Part shown: positions 28,781 to 40,690 of the stretch, in pieces | How positions within the stretch are numbered: position 1 is the stretch's first letter | Layout of the letters: every line of letters begins with the position of its first letter | Source of the DNA: Saccharina japonica | Taxonomy: Eukaryota; Sar; Phaeophyceae; Laminariales; Laminariaceae | Assembly (NCBI GenBank): GCA_008828725.1 | Contig: MEHQ01000031.1 | Location: forward strand, 339,807-403,806 | DNA: 64,000 nt | Reading direction: 5' to 3' | The notes under the pieces: generated by a model | Seen by the model: only the letters and a program-made list of their open reading frames with translations | Told to the model about the DNA's origin: nothing | The model's database searches: none | Position numbers and translations under genes: made by a program

Positions 28781-31687
28781 GGACGGCACCTGGGGGCGGC
28801 GGCGGCGCTGCTGCCTCGGCCAACAGGTAGTCAGCAGGGGCCGCGTAACAGGCTTCCCACTGGGGGGGGGGCGCTGAGGGAGTTCCACTCGACGAGGCCC
28901 GCCGATAAACGGGACTTTTACGACGTTCTGGGAGTCCAGAGAGGGGCGGCCAAGTCCGAGGTACGGTGTTCGAGGTTGAAAAGGAAGGTTTCCGATTTAT
29001 TCGTGGAGGGGGGGGGGGGGGGGGGGGGGGGGAGGGGAGTGGGGGCTGGGGAGGGAGGGGAGGTTTGGGTTTTGGGTTGTGTGGGGGGGGGGGGGGGGGG
29101 GGGGGTGAGGGGCAAGTATGGTAGGAAACCGTGTTTGGGGGGAGGCGCGTCAAGGGCAATTTTGGCGTGTCAATATGCTCGTTTTCTGCAGCGGCGGAGA
29201 ACTTGCACGTACGTGCCAGGCTATTCGAATTTGCCCGTACATTCAATACGGTTATATGTATAGCAGGAGTTGTTGTAGATATGTATGGCCTACATGGTAC
29301 CAAATGGGATCGAGGTGCCAGATGGGCCTCCGGCGGCTCCTGCGGAGGGCTGACTCTATTTCTGCACCTTGTGGGTGGGAGCAAGGTGCCAAATGGGATG
29401 GGCCTACTGCGGCACTGCGGGGTCAAAGTACCAAATGGGAACAGGGTGCCAGATGGCGCAAACGTACGTGCAGATCCGAACAGCCCAGCACGTACGTGCC
29501 TTTATACGGCTGGTGCGTTTTCTGTGTACGGGCGGTCAAGAGCGGCTGGTCAAGCGGTCAAACCGCGATCTCCTTACTAGCGTGTTTTGTTTGGGAGGGG
29601 GGGTGAGAGGGCGTGAGGCGGGGGGGAAGTAAGGGAGGGAGACTGGGAGGGAGGGAGCGAGAAGGAGAGGGGGCGGGGAGAGAGAGAGATAAGAGAGGGG
29701 GGCGGGGGGGCGATCGTCATGGGGGGGTTGGGCGGGTGCGTGACCGTCTGGTTTTGTATCGTGCGGAAGGCATTACCCCCTTGTGCTACTGCTCCCACCT
29801 TTGAAGGACGAACTTCTTCAAATACGTACTACAGTAATAATAGTTACATGCTTTTCGATGCTACAAATTCATACCTGGAAGTGTGACCGTTTTTTTTTTT
29901 TGATGCTCAGCGTTGTTTTCGAAAGACATGTTATACGTGTAGTGATCACGTGGATACCTAGGTCCTATCCACTGGCACTGCAGTAGATGTTGCCGCCTCG
30001 TTACCACTAGGTTAACCCTTCAAGCCCTGTATATCACCTCTCAGCACGGGCCAATCTGAGCTAGCTTTCGTTGCTAACCCCCGAGAGGGTATTTATGCCG
30101 CACAGCCCAATTGGGCATGTCTCCACACTCCACACCTGACCAAGTCGATATTATGCCTTCCTGCTGCGGAACTACGGTCTCACTGTCAGAAGAGTTGAAA
30201 ATGTTATACGTACGCCTCGGACATATCATCGATTCCTACCTCATGATCTACAGTATTTTTTTCATGGCACAGGTATGATCTGTATGATCTGTGTGATCTG
30301 TATCATCTGTATGGTCTGTGTCTGTGATTTGTATGATCTGTATGATCTGTATGGTCTGTATGATCCAGTATGATATAGTATGATCTACTGTATGATCTAG
30401 TATGATCTGTATGATGTGTATGATATGTATGATGTAGCTCACGTTGCCGGGTGGGAGCCGTATAACCTGCATGATCTAGGACACGGTTCCCGGGTTGGGA
30501 TCTGTACTATATGCAGGTCCTGCACATCTCACAACGGTAGGGTAGGTTCTACTCGTAGATTATCTATTAATAGATGGAGTTTCTGTCTTACGTGTGGAGT
30601 GCATACAGGCTATTCAGGCGGTGGTTGGGGGAGGGGGACCCAACTAAGCCGTTGCACCTGCCGCGCCTCGCTTTGTTTCTTCTTCTTTCCCCCGTCGCAC
30701 TCAGGTAAAGAAAAAGTACTTCCAGCTGGCCAAGAAGTACCACCCTGATCAAAACAAGGACAATCCTGACGCCAAGCAAAAGTTTCAGGAGGTCACTGAG
30801 GTAGGTGCATCAGTAGGTACAGCAGTAGGTGCAGCAGTAGGTGCAGCAGTAGGTACAGTAAGGTGTGTCGTCTCTCTGCTGCTCCAGGAAGTCACCGAGG
30901 GGCATGAATGCAGTAGGAAGTCGTCTCCCTGCACCTGCTGAGTCTTGTATATGTGTACCCTGCTGTATTCACTGACTGTTGTGTTTGGTTGTTTCTATTT
31001 TGTAGACAGAACGACGCTGGAAGCGCCGCAAGCTGTGTTTTATTCAGGTTTTCTCTTGTGTCTTGGGGGTGATTCGTGGTTGAGTTTTGTGTTGAGTTTA
31101 GTTCGGGGTGCTTCAGGTTCGGTTGGATTGCGTTGGGTTAGTTTTTCGTGGCGTCGATGGTGTGTGTGTTTTGGTGTCGTTGTTGTGTGGTCCTTGGTAC
31201 GCCCCCCCCCATTGTAGGGATGCGAGGGTCTATGGTCATACGACTATGGCCGTGCACGGTATGAGTACACCCCCCCCCCTTGGGGCTATCAATGTCTGCC
31301 TGGTCGGTGAAAGCCCGACATGCTCCATCCCGGCATTATAGGGATGCGAGGGTCTATGGTAATACGACTATGTACGGCCATGCATGAGAATGAAGTACAC
31401 CCCCCCCACCCTCATCCCTTTCCCACCCCCCTCACCCCCGATCCCACCACTTCTGCCCCCGTCTTTTTGTTGGTGTGTCGCGTGTTGACAGGCGTACGAG
31501 GTGCTCAGCAGCGATGATAAGAGGGGGCGGTACGATCAGTTCGGCCACGCGGGAGTTGATCCCAACGGGGGAGGCGGCGGCGGTGGGGGTGACCCCTTCT
31601 CAGGCTTCGGGGTGAGGGAGCGCGTTTGTGGTGGTATGGTACATACATACAGTAGGGGCATCGTACTGGTACATGCAATAGGGGACT

Positions 31688-31756
<69 letters not shown>

Positions 31757-34576
31757 TTTAGTTATTTATTTGTTTGTTTCGTATTTATTTATTTTTGTAT
31801 TTTTGTATTTGTGTATTTGTGTATTTATTTATTTACGATGTATGCATTCATTTTATTTATTTATTTATTTATTATTTTATTTATTTATTTATTCATTTCT
31901 TTATTTATTTATTTATTTCTTTCTTTCTTTCTTTCTTTCTTTCTTTATTTCTTTATTTCTTTCTTTATTTCTTTATTTTTATTTATGAAATTGGAGAAGG
32001 TGAGGAATGGTGGTTGCCGTTATATATGTACGTTGGTTGGGTTGGGTTGGGTTGAGTTTTTTTTTTTTTTTTTTTTTGTTTAGAGTTGGTTTTGTTCGTT
32101 CTGGTGTTGAGTTGAGTTGAGTTGGGTGGTTTTGGTTCAATATGGCTTGGGTAGTTGTTGTTGGTTGTTCGCTTTAGGAAGGGTTGCTGTGGTTTCCTTT
32201 TGATCCTTCTCGTGTGTATGTGCCGGTCTGTCCGTGTGTCTGTCCTGTCTTGTGTGTCCCTCTGTCCCCGTATGATGCAAATCCAGTAGTTGCCTTTTTT
32301 TCTCTTCACGTGTCGATGTTTATTTACACAATCTACACACCTTATGATCGACAAAGCAATGACATTACGAGGTACCTGGTACGTAGGAGTCGTATCATAC
32401 CTGTACATGCTTCGTGTTATTCGGACCACGAAATAAAATTAAAAAAAAAGCGAAAGTGTCCATGGGTGTGTTTGCACGAGCCGACCCGTCGCGACTCAGG
32501 GACCGACAACGCTCTGCAAACACCAGTCCAATGCGAACATCGACCCGTCCCGCAAAAATTATAATAACCAACCACCCCCAACTCACCCCGCTACCCCTTT
32601 CTTGTTTCGCAAACCAACCAACCAACCACTAAAAAAGCCGCAAAGGGTTTCCAGTCAGGCGGACTGTTCCAAGAACTGTTCCAAGGCGTGTTCCACTAAT
32701 CCAACGCGAACATCGACACAACACAACTAGTAACAACTAACCCCACCCCCCCCCGCCTCCCCGCCGCCGCCCGACGTTTTTTCTCAAACCAAACAACCAA
32801 TATAAAAGGGTTTCCAATCAGGCGGTCCGTTCCAGGGCGGGGGAGGGTTCCAGGGCAACGCGAACATCGACCCGCACGATTTGTTCGAGCAACTGTTCGG
32901 GGCACAGATGGGCGGCAGACAGCGGCGGCCTAGCGGGCCTCGCCCGGGGCAGGACCTTCAGCTCAGAATGAAGCTCACTTTCTTGGAGGCGGTGAGCACG
33001 TGGGGGGTGGGGTGGGGAGGGGAGGCGAGGGCCCCCCCCGCTACCGCCCCCCCCTTCCACCCTCCCCAATGTCCGCACAAACACCTCTTGCTTTCTTGCT
33101 TCGTGCATGGCTTTTTTTTGTTTCCGCCCTCTCGCTCGTTCTCTGTTGACGTTTCGTCGCGCTGTGGTCGCTATATATATGTACGCCGGACGGGTACTAC
33201 AAACTCTGTAACCGGACCCTAGGCTTTCGGAACGACGCGCTCCCTGGACGTGTCGTACAACGTGGTCGAGGGGGGGAAGAGAAAACGGAGGACAAGGTAC
33301 GAAGGCGTTTTTTTTTTTCGTCACCCCGTGTTGGTATTTTATTACTGCAATAAATGCTTTTCCCTCTGTTAAGTTCAAGTGTTTTCCCTTCGATTACGTG
33401 GAAGCACGTCTTAACCCATTCAGACCTCAAAAAAATGTCCCACACTAATTCCAAGTAGTTTGTCCCCAAATTTGTGGGACCAGTTCTAGAGGAGTTAAGG
33501 GGTTCGGACCGGAAAACGTGACTAATCTGTCACCACCATATATGGACGTGCGATACGTTATTGTCTGTCTGCACTGTTGTTTTTTATAGGCTGCGGCTCT
33601 ATCGCCTCGAGAGACAAACGCTCCATGTACGCTCAAACACGCCTCTATCGCCACCGAAGGCAACGGCTTTATCGCCTCGAGAGACAACGCCTCTCTCGTA
33701 GGCTCGGGAGACAACGACTTTATTGCCTCCGAAGGCGACCGTTTTATCGCCTCGGCAGGAAATTCTTTATAGGCTCGAGAGCCAGGGCTCCATTGCCTCC
33801 AGAATGAACTATTTTTTTTCCTCGAGAGAGAGACAACAGCTCTATCGCCTCGAGTCCCAACGGCTATATAGGCTCGGCAGGCAACGGTTAGATTATATCT
33901 CTTCTAGAGCCAATACCTTCATAGGATCGACAGGCAACGGCTCTATCACCCCCACAATCAACCAACACTATGTCCATGAGAAAGGCAATGGCTCTATCGC
34001 CTCAAGGCACAACGGGTATATAGGCTCGACAGGCAAAAACACGATTTTTATTTCGCCTCCGTATAGTTCTGCAAGAATATACCCGCCAGGCGCCCCGCTG
34101 ACACAATCCCCCCCTCCCTCCCTCCCTCCCGCCCTCCCTCCCCTCCCTCCTCCTCCCTCCCTCCCTCCCTCCCTCTTTCCCTCTACAACTCCCTCCAGGA
34201 GCGTCAAGGTGGACGTGCCGGGGGGAGTGGAGAGCGGCATTGCGATCCACATGAGGGGGGAAGGGGCGGAGGGGGACGCCGGGGCGCCGAAGGGCGACCT
34301 TTACGTGCAGCTGGAGGTGCTGCCCGACCCGTATTTCGAAAGGTCCGGGGCGGACCTGCATGTCACGGCGGACGTCAAACTCGCGCAGGTGCGTTGTTGG
34401 CAGGAGAAGGAGGACCGAGGGGGGGGGAAGGGGTAGGGGGTAGGGGGGGGCAGGGAGGTGGGGGAATATGTTTCCCGTCGTTTTTTTGTTCAGGGGAGCG
34501 TCGCGTGGGATCCTATGCGGTAGTGGTGTTGCTGTTGGTGATACTGGTGGTATAATGTGTGCAGGACTGTGCCGTG

Positions 34577-34608
<32 letters not shown>

Positions 34609-34643
34609 GGTGGTTGTGTATCGCGTGCAGGACAGGGGGGGGT

Positions 34644-34688
<45 letters not shown>

Positions 34689-35690
34689 GCTGTGGTGTTG
34701 TTGTTGTCGATGGTGGTGGTGTATTGTGTGCAGGGCAGGAGGTGATGGGGTGGAGGGGGGGGGACACATGTTTTGCGTCGTTTCGTTTCAAGAGAGCGTT
34801 GTTTGTTTGTGTTTGTGTTGGTGGTGGTAGTGGTTGTTGTTGTTGTATTGTAATGCGCATGGGAAAGGGGGGGAGGGGTCTACTACCACAATGCACCACT
34901 GCTGTCGTGTTACAATCTAATAGACAACCCACGAACGAATCACTACCAGGTATGTACCAAAAAGTATATATTATTAATAGTAGCATGAGTGAAACTATGA
35001 AAATAGAAGAAAAAAAAACTGGAACTGGCGTACTGGCGAAACGCCCCTCACCGTTGACGATGTATTCTCCATCTCCCCCCCCCCATCTACATAGCCCCCC
35101 CCCCCCCCCCCCGTCCCCATCGTCTATCGTCACCGCCTCCTCTGGCGTATCATAACGCATCGTATCACATCATACCATATTATACCGCACCACATCATGT
35201 CGGATCATACGTATTTATATATATACGCAGCTTGCAAAGATGAGTTTCGACGAAATCCTCGATCTCACAGCTGTCGTTTTTTTTATTTTCTCAATATAGG
35301 ATCGTATCGTATCACATCGTACGCTAGCGTATCATACCATATGATATCGCATCTCACCCCACCCCGTACCGTATCATACCATACCATATCATACCATACC
35401 ATACCGTACCGTGCCGTACCATACCAATACCAATACCATACCATACCATACCATATTATACCATATCTATACTATACCACACACCACACCGCTCCATACC
35501 ACATGACGTCGACAGGCGGCTCTAGGAGGCAAGGTGGACATCATGACGATCGATGGCATGGTCGAGGTGACCATCCCTAAGGGTTCTCAACCCGACTCCG
35601 TATTGATGCTAAGAGGAAGGGGTATGCCAAGGCTGATGGGCACGGGGGCTAGCGCCGGACGGGGCGACCAGCGGGGGGGGGGCGGGGGGT

Positions 35691-35744
<54 letters not shown>

Positions 35745-36402
35745 TGTAATATGATGTGTGTGTTTTGGGGGGAAGGGTGAGAGCTCACATGGGTATGATG
35801 CGTGTTTTTTAGTGTGGCGTGTGTTGTTGTGCATTTTTCTTTTTGTTTTGTTTTATCGTGTATGCTTATTGTTGGTTGCCCGCTGCCGCCGTCACAATCA
35901 ACCCCCACACCCGCCCTGATTTTCAACATGCTCCATCCCCCCCCCCCCCCCCCCAGCAACCCTCATATGCACGCCTCTCCCATATTCCACATTACTCACC
36001 CCCCATACGACTGCGGCCATGCATGAAAATGAAGTACCCCCCCCTCCCCTACGCCATGATAACCTCCTGTCTTCCCACGCCAGCAAACTTAACGCGCGGC
36101 AGCGCGAGCTGCTGGAGGCGCTGCGAGAGGAGGAGGAGATACTGGAGGGGAAGAGAACACGGACTGGGTCACACTCAGCATCTACATCAAAAACGGAAAA
36201 GGGCGGTAGCGCTAAGTCCGGGCGTGGGAATGGGTCGGGTGGCGGGAGGGGCGGCAGTAGCAGCTCTGACGAAGAGCGAAGCGGGATAAGCGGGTTTATG
36301 CAGGACGCGTTCGACAGGGTCAAGACGCATCTTGCGGGGAAGGAGAAGAAAGAGCAGAAGGCGTCGTCTAGCAGCGGCGGGAGCAGCAGCAGCAGCAGCT
36401 GA
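28779..36402 (+). CDS. DnaJ/HSP40 co-chaperone, probably mitochondrial
   Basis: This is a J-domain protein that stimulates an Hsp70 ATPase and hands over unfolded clients. Exons found: 28779-28960, 30705-30800, 31492-31611, 32809-32991, 33223-33296, 34199-34388, 35516 to about 35671, 36084-36402; phases agree from the first through 35671. An Arg-rich leader with FHSTRP precedes [17 protein letters not shown], suggesting mitochondrial import (inference). The J domain has the HPD motif in [18 protein letters not shown], then a Gly/Phe region ([31 protein letters not shown]). The C-terminal substrate domains follow ([68 protein letters not shown]). No CxxCxGxG zinc finger is present; a short basic linker (GGKRKRRTR) takes its place. 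The end of the seventh exon after GRGDQ is lost in a poly(G) tract. The start codon lies upstream and was not found. Confidence 0.9.
28995..29106. repeat. Two poly(G) tracts in DnaJ intron 1
   Basis: G runs at about 29009-29032 and 29083-29105 are separated by a G-rich stretch. Confidence 0.9.
29189..29515. mobile_element. Mutator-like MITE, copy 2
   Basis: The element is 327 bp and lies in DnaJ intron 1. It is flanked by a perfect 9-bp duplication, CGTTTTCTG, at 29180-29188 and 29516-29524. Each end carries GCACGTACGTGC and, inside it, GGCTATTCGAATTTGC on the left versus GGCTGTTCGGATCTGC in inverse on the right. The 9-bp duplication and long inverted ends fit the Mutator superfamily. No transposase is present. 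Confidence 0.85.
29600..29740. repeat. G/A-rich block
   Basis: Purine-rich low-complexity sequence (GGGAGG, GAGAGAG) lies in DnaJ intron 1 with no coding signal. Confidence 0.8.
30215..30575. repeat. Dispersed repeat with a TATGATCTG ladder, copy 2
   Basis: This is the partner of 12915-13205. It has the same left flank (ATTCCTACCTCATGATCTA), a longer TATGATCTG ladder (about 30275-30435), and the same right flank (GTTGCCGGGTGGGAGCCGTA). Confidence 0.7.
31201..31410 (+). repeat. Two dispersed repeat A/B fragments upstream of DnaJ exon 3
   Basis: Two sense-oriented fragments occur in the same intron. One ends GGTATGAGTACACCCCCC near 31275, the other ends GAGAATGAAGTACACCCCCC near 31407. The second C run starts the pyrimidine-rich stretch that leads to the acceptor at 31491. 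Confidence 0.75.
31685..31985. repeat. (TTTA)n/(TTTC)n microsatellite
   Basis: A long TTTA run changes to TTTC and mixed units, in the DnaJ intron between 31611 and 32809. A T run follows near 32058-32078. Confidence 0.95.
32505..32808 (+). repeat. Tandem relics of the start of DnaJ exon 4
   Basis: The 5' part of the exon at 32809 and its preceding intron are repeated upstream about every 160-170 bp. At 32646 the sequence GGTTTCCAGTCAGGCGG again follows AAAG, but the frame soon ends in a stop. CCAATGCGAACATCGACCC is seen near 32527, CCAACGCGAACATCGAC near 32699, and the intact exon has AACGCGAACATCGACCC. Confidence 0.75.
33590..34060. repeat. Degenerate minisatellite, ~30-bp unit
   Basis: GGCTCTATCGCCTCGAGAGACAAC and variants recur across the DnaJ intron 33297-34198. 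A CCCTCCCT tract at 34105-34185 then leads to the acceptor at 34198. Confidence 0.8.
34635..34690. repeat. Poly(G) tract
   Basis: An almost pure G run lies between GTT/GGT-rich stretches in the DnaJ intron 34389-35515. The same intron holds degenerate ACCATACC units (about 35330-35490). Confidence 0.9.
35672..35742. repeat. Poly(G) tract at the end of DnaJ exon 7
   Basis: About 70 bp of almost pure G start directly after the codons for GRGDQ. The expected continuation, about ten residues of a family strand (usually of the form xVHVxVxVP) and a donor, is missing at this point. Confidence 0.9.
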
Positions 36403-38293
36403 CGGCATGCTTGACGCGGGGGGGAAGGGGCGAGGAGGGGGGGGGGTAGGGGGGAGGGCGTATGTTAGGGGACAACTAAGGATGCTTTTTGTTTTCCTCG
36501 CGTTTTTTTTTGTTTTGTTTCTTTGCGTACGACCCTGATTCATGCGCTTGAACTTGATGCGTACAATATGCAACGGGGGCGAATTTTGCGATCCTACATG
36601 AGGTGGCGTTTTTATTTTTGTGTTTTGTTTCTTGTCTTGTGTGTGTGTACGTGTCTTCTTCTTTTTTTTTTTCGAAGGGTTCCGAAGTGTGGGCTTGTTC
36701 CCAAGCGCCCCCTCCCTCTGTGGGCGTTTCCCTTCGGTGTCTCGGGGAGCCTTGATGAGCTTGGCGCGCTTTTCTTGAGTATGTAAGTTACGCGCATAAG
36801 CGAATTTTATGCCGAGATCGCTCCGCCTCCGGAATAACTCTCGGTCCGTTAGAGGGTCTCCCACCGACAGGGAGGTGTCATTTCTTCTGTTGGGTTAATC
36901 AACAACAAAAGCCTCCCACTCGCCCATTTTTTTTTTTTATTTATTTTTAAAGTTATCCTGAGTTGTCCTTTTCCAGCTCAACTTTGGTGAGAGGTTTTTA
37001 CCCTCGAACGGCATTCTGGATAATGAAGCCGTTTGTCAAGGGCGTCTTGCCTTCTTTCCCCCGGTGCATACATGCCTTCGTTTTTGTCGTGCATATACGA
37101 GGGTTCAGAATTCCCGGTGCTCTTACCATTTTTCGTCTAATTTTGCTAAACTTGAGCTCTCGCCCTTTCAGCGACATGAGAAAAAAGACACAGAAAGTGA
37201 TTTTTTGCTTAAGACACAGAAAATGACTTTTTGGTCTTTGAATTTCTCCGAAAGTTAAAATTGTGAGTGGAATATGGAATATGGGACCCATTATCTCTGC
37301 GCTTGGATTGGACGGCGGTGAGTCTATTTTTTTTTCTAGCGTCGGCCTAATTTCACGATGGCCCAACCTACCAGTAGGTATGCATGCATGATATGTGTCG
37401 TGTATCGGGGTGTGGGCCATACACCCCTTCTGGGCGTAATAACCCATTCAGAACTGTAAAAAATGTCCCACACTAATTCCAGGTAGTTTGCCCCAAATAT
37501 GTGTGACCAGTTCTTAAGGGGTTAGTTAACCCATTCAGAACTGAAAAAATGTCCCACACTAATTCCAGGTAGTTTTTCCCCAAATTCGTGGACCAGTTCT
37601 TAACCCGTTCAAAACTGAAAAACTCATCCCACACTAATTCCCAGTAGTTTGTCCCCAAGTACGTAGGACCAGTTATTAAGGCGTTAAGGGGTTCAGGGAG
37701 AAACAGCGGCGATGACAACTAAAAAATATCTGAAGATAAACGCCATTGGCCACAGCAGCAGAGGCTGTCAGCGCTGCGACGGCGACAACACACTATTAAT
37801 AGAGGCCAATAGCGGCGAGGTATGATATGATATGATATGATAGAATATACCAGGTGGATGGAGCCTATCGAGGCAGTGCTGCGAAACGCTCGCATCCCGA
37901 CACCACCACACACTCGAGTGGGGATAAACTACTTGGAATTCGTGTAGGACAAAAAGTAGTTGGAAATAGTGTAGGACAAAACATACTTGGAACTAGTGTA
38001 GGAAAAAAATACTTGGAATTAGTGTAGGACAAAAACTACTTGGATATAGTTTAGAAATAAAATTATCATTATTAATAGTACCTACGGGTATTAATAGTAG
38101 GCTTTGAACCGCCGCTGCCGAGAAGCTACGAATACAGTAGTTTCGGAAACACCCCCGAGGGCACAGCAAGTGTGTGTGTGTGTGTTTAATTTCATCGTCA
38201 CTTTTTTACTTTTTTCCCCGAGGAGCTAAAACACCAACCCAACCACCTTCTGAACAAGCCGTGGTCACACGTGTCTACCCCCCCCCCCCCCCC
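35945..38293. repeat. Tandem duplication around the DnaJ last exon, unit 1
   Basis: The unit runs from a C run followed by CAGCAACCCTCATATGCACG to the C run after repeat D. It is nearly identical to 38323-40690. It contains the last exon, its 3' flank, three palindromic modules (37440-37690) and a TACTTGGAATTAGTGTAGGA repeat (37930-38045). Stretches without coding signal in 36403-38293 show only these repeats. Confidence 0.9.
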
Positions 38294-38322
38294 TTTTTAA
38301 AAAAGCCCCCCCCAAACCCCCC

Positions 38323-40690
38323 CCCAGCAACCCTCATATGCACGCCTCTCCCATATTCCACATTACTCACCCCCCATACGACTGCGGCCATGCATGAAAA
38401 TGAAGTACCCCCCCCTCCCCTACGCCATGATAACCTCCTGTCTTCCCACGCCAGCAAACTTAACGCGCGGCAGCGCGAGCTGCTGGAGGCGCTGCGAGAG
38501 GAGGAGGAGATACTGGAGGGGAAGAGAACACGGACTGGGTCACACTCAGCATCTACATCAAAAACGGAAAAGGGCGGTAGCGCTAAGTCCGGGCGTGGGA
38601 ATGGGTCGGGTGGCGGGAGGGGCGGCAGTAGCAGCTCTGACGAAGAGCGAAGCGGGATAAGCGGGTTTATGCAGGACGCGTTCGACAGGGTCAAGACGCA
38701 TCTTGCGGGGAAGGAGAAGAAAGAGCAGAAGGCGTCGTCTAGCAGCGGCGGGAGCAGCAGCAGCAGCAGCTGACGGCATGCTTGACGCGGGGGGGAAGGG
38801 GCGAGGGAGGGGGGGGGGTAGGGGGGAGGGCGTATGTTAGGGGACAACTAAGGATGCTTTTTGTTTTCCTCGCGTTTTTTTTTGTTTTGTTTCTTTGCGT
38901 ACGACCCTGATTCATGCGCTTGAACTTGATGCGTACAATATGCAACGGGGGCGAATTTTGCGATCCTACATGAGGTGGCGTTTTTATTTTTGTGTTTTGT
39001 TTCTTGTCTTGTGTGTGTGTACGTGTCTTCTTCTCTTTTTTTTTCGAGGGGTTCCGAAGTGTGGGCTTGTTCCCAAGCGCCCCCTCCCTCTGTGGGCGTT
39101 TCCCTTCGGTGTCTCGGGGAGCCTTGATGAGCTTGGCGCGCTTTTCTTGAGTATGTAAGTTACGCGCATAAGCGAATTTTATGCCGAGATCGCTCCGCCT
39201 CCGGAATAACTCTCGGTCCGTTAGAGGGTCTCCCACCGACAGGGAGGTGTCATTTCTTCTGTTGGGTTAATCAACAACAAAAGCCTCCCACTCGCCCATT
39301 TTTTTTTTTTATTTATTTTTAAAGTTATCCTGAGTTGTCCTTTTCCAGCTCAACTTTGGTGAGAGGTTTTTACCCTCGAACGGCATTCTGGATAATGAAG
39401 CCGTTTGTCAAGGGCGTCTTGCCTTCTTTCCCCCGGTGCATACATGCCTTCGTTTTTGTCGTGCATATACGAGGGTTCAGAATTCCCGGTGCTCTTACCA
39501 TTTTTCGTCTAATTTTGCTAAACTTGAGCTCTCGCCCTTTCAGCGACATGAGAAAAAAGACACAGAAAGTGATGTTTTGCTTAAGACACAGAAAATGACT
39601 TTTTGGTCTTTGAATTTCTCCGAAAGTTAAAATTGTGAGTGGAATATGGAATATGGGACCCATTATCTCTGCGCTTGGATTGGACGGCGGTGAGTCTATT
39701 TTTTTTTCTAGCGTCGGCCTAATTTCACGATGGCCCAACCTACCAGTAGGTATGCATGCATGATATGTGTCGTGTATCGGGGTGTGGGCCATACACCCCT
39801 TCTGGGCGTAATAACCCATTCAGAACTGAAAAATATGTCCCACACTAATTCCAGGTAGTTTGCCCCAAATATGTGTGACCAGTTCTTAAGGGGTTAGTTA
39901 ACCCATTCAGAACTGAAAAAATGTCCCACACTAATTCCAGGTAGTTTGTCCCCAAATTCGTAGGACCAGTTCTTAACCCGTTCAAAACTGAAAAACTCAT
40001 CCCACACTAATTCCCAGTAGTTTGTCCCCAAGTACGTAGGACCAGTTATTAAGGCGTTAAGGGGTTCAGGGAGAAACAGCGGCGATGACAACTAAAAAAT
40101 ATCTGAAGATAAACGCCATTGGCCACAGCAGCAGAGGCTGTCAGCGCTGCGACGGCGACAACACACTATTAATAGAGGCCAATAGCGGCGAGGTATGATA
40201 TGATATGATAAGATAGAATATACCAGGTGGATGGAGCCTATCGAGGCAGTGCTGCGAAACGCTCGCATCCCGACACCACCACACACTCGAGTGGGGATAA
40301 ACTACTTGGAATTCGTGTAGTGCAAATGTTACTTGGAATTCGTGTAGGACAAAAAGTAGTTGGAAATAGTGTAGGACAAAACATACTTGGAACTAGTGTA
40401 GGAAAAAAATACTTGGAATTAGTGTAGGACAAAAACTACTTGGATATAGTTTAGAAATAAAATTATCATTATTAATAGTACCTACGGGTATTAATAGTAG
40501 GCTTTGAACCGCCGCTGCCGAGAAGCTACGAATACAGTAGTTTCGGAAACACCCCCGAGGGCACAGCAAGTGTGTGTGTGTGTGTTTAATTTCATCGTCA
40601 CTTTTTTACTTTTTTCCCCGAGGAGCTAAAACACCAACCCAACCACCTTCTGAACAAGCCGTGGTCACACGTGTCTACCCCCCCCCCCCC
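38323..40690. repeat. Tandem duplication around the DnaJ last exon, unit 2
   Basis: This is the partner of 35945-38293, offset by 2371 bp at the exon. Differences are few: short indels in homopolymers, isolated substitutions and one extra ~35-bp TACTTGGAATTCGTGTAG repeat near 40320. Confidence 0.9.
38455..38773 (+). other. Second copy of the DnaJ last exon
   Basis: This is an intact duplicate of 36084-36402 with the same acceptor (CCCACGCCAG), the same open frame ([18 protein letters not shown]... to a Ser-rich tail) and the same stop. The upstream DnaJ exons are not duplicated, so it can only be used by splicing past the first copy, or it is an unused relic or an assembly duplicate. Confidence 0.85.
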
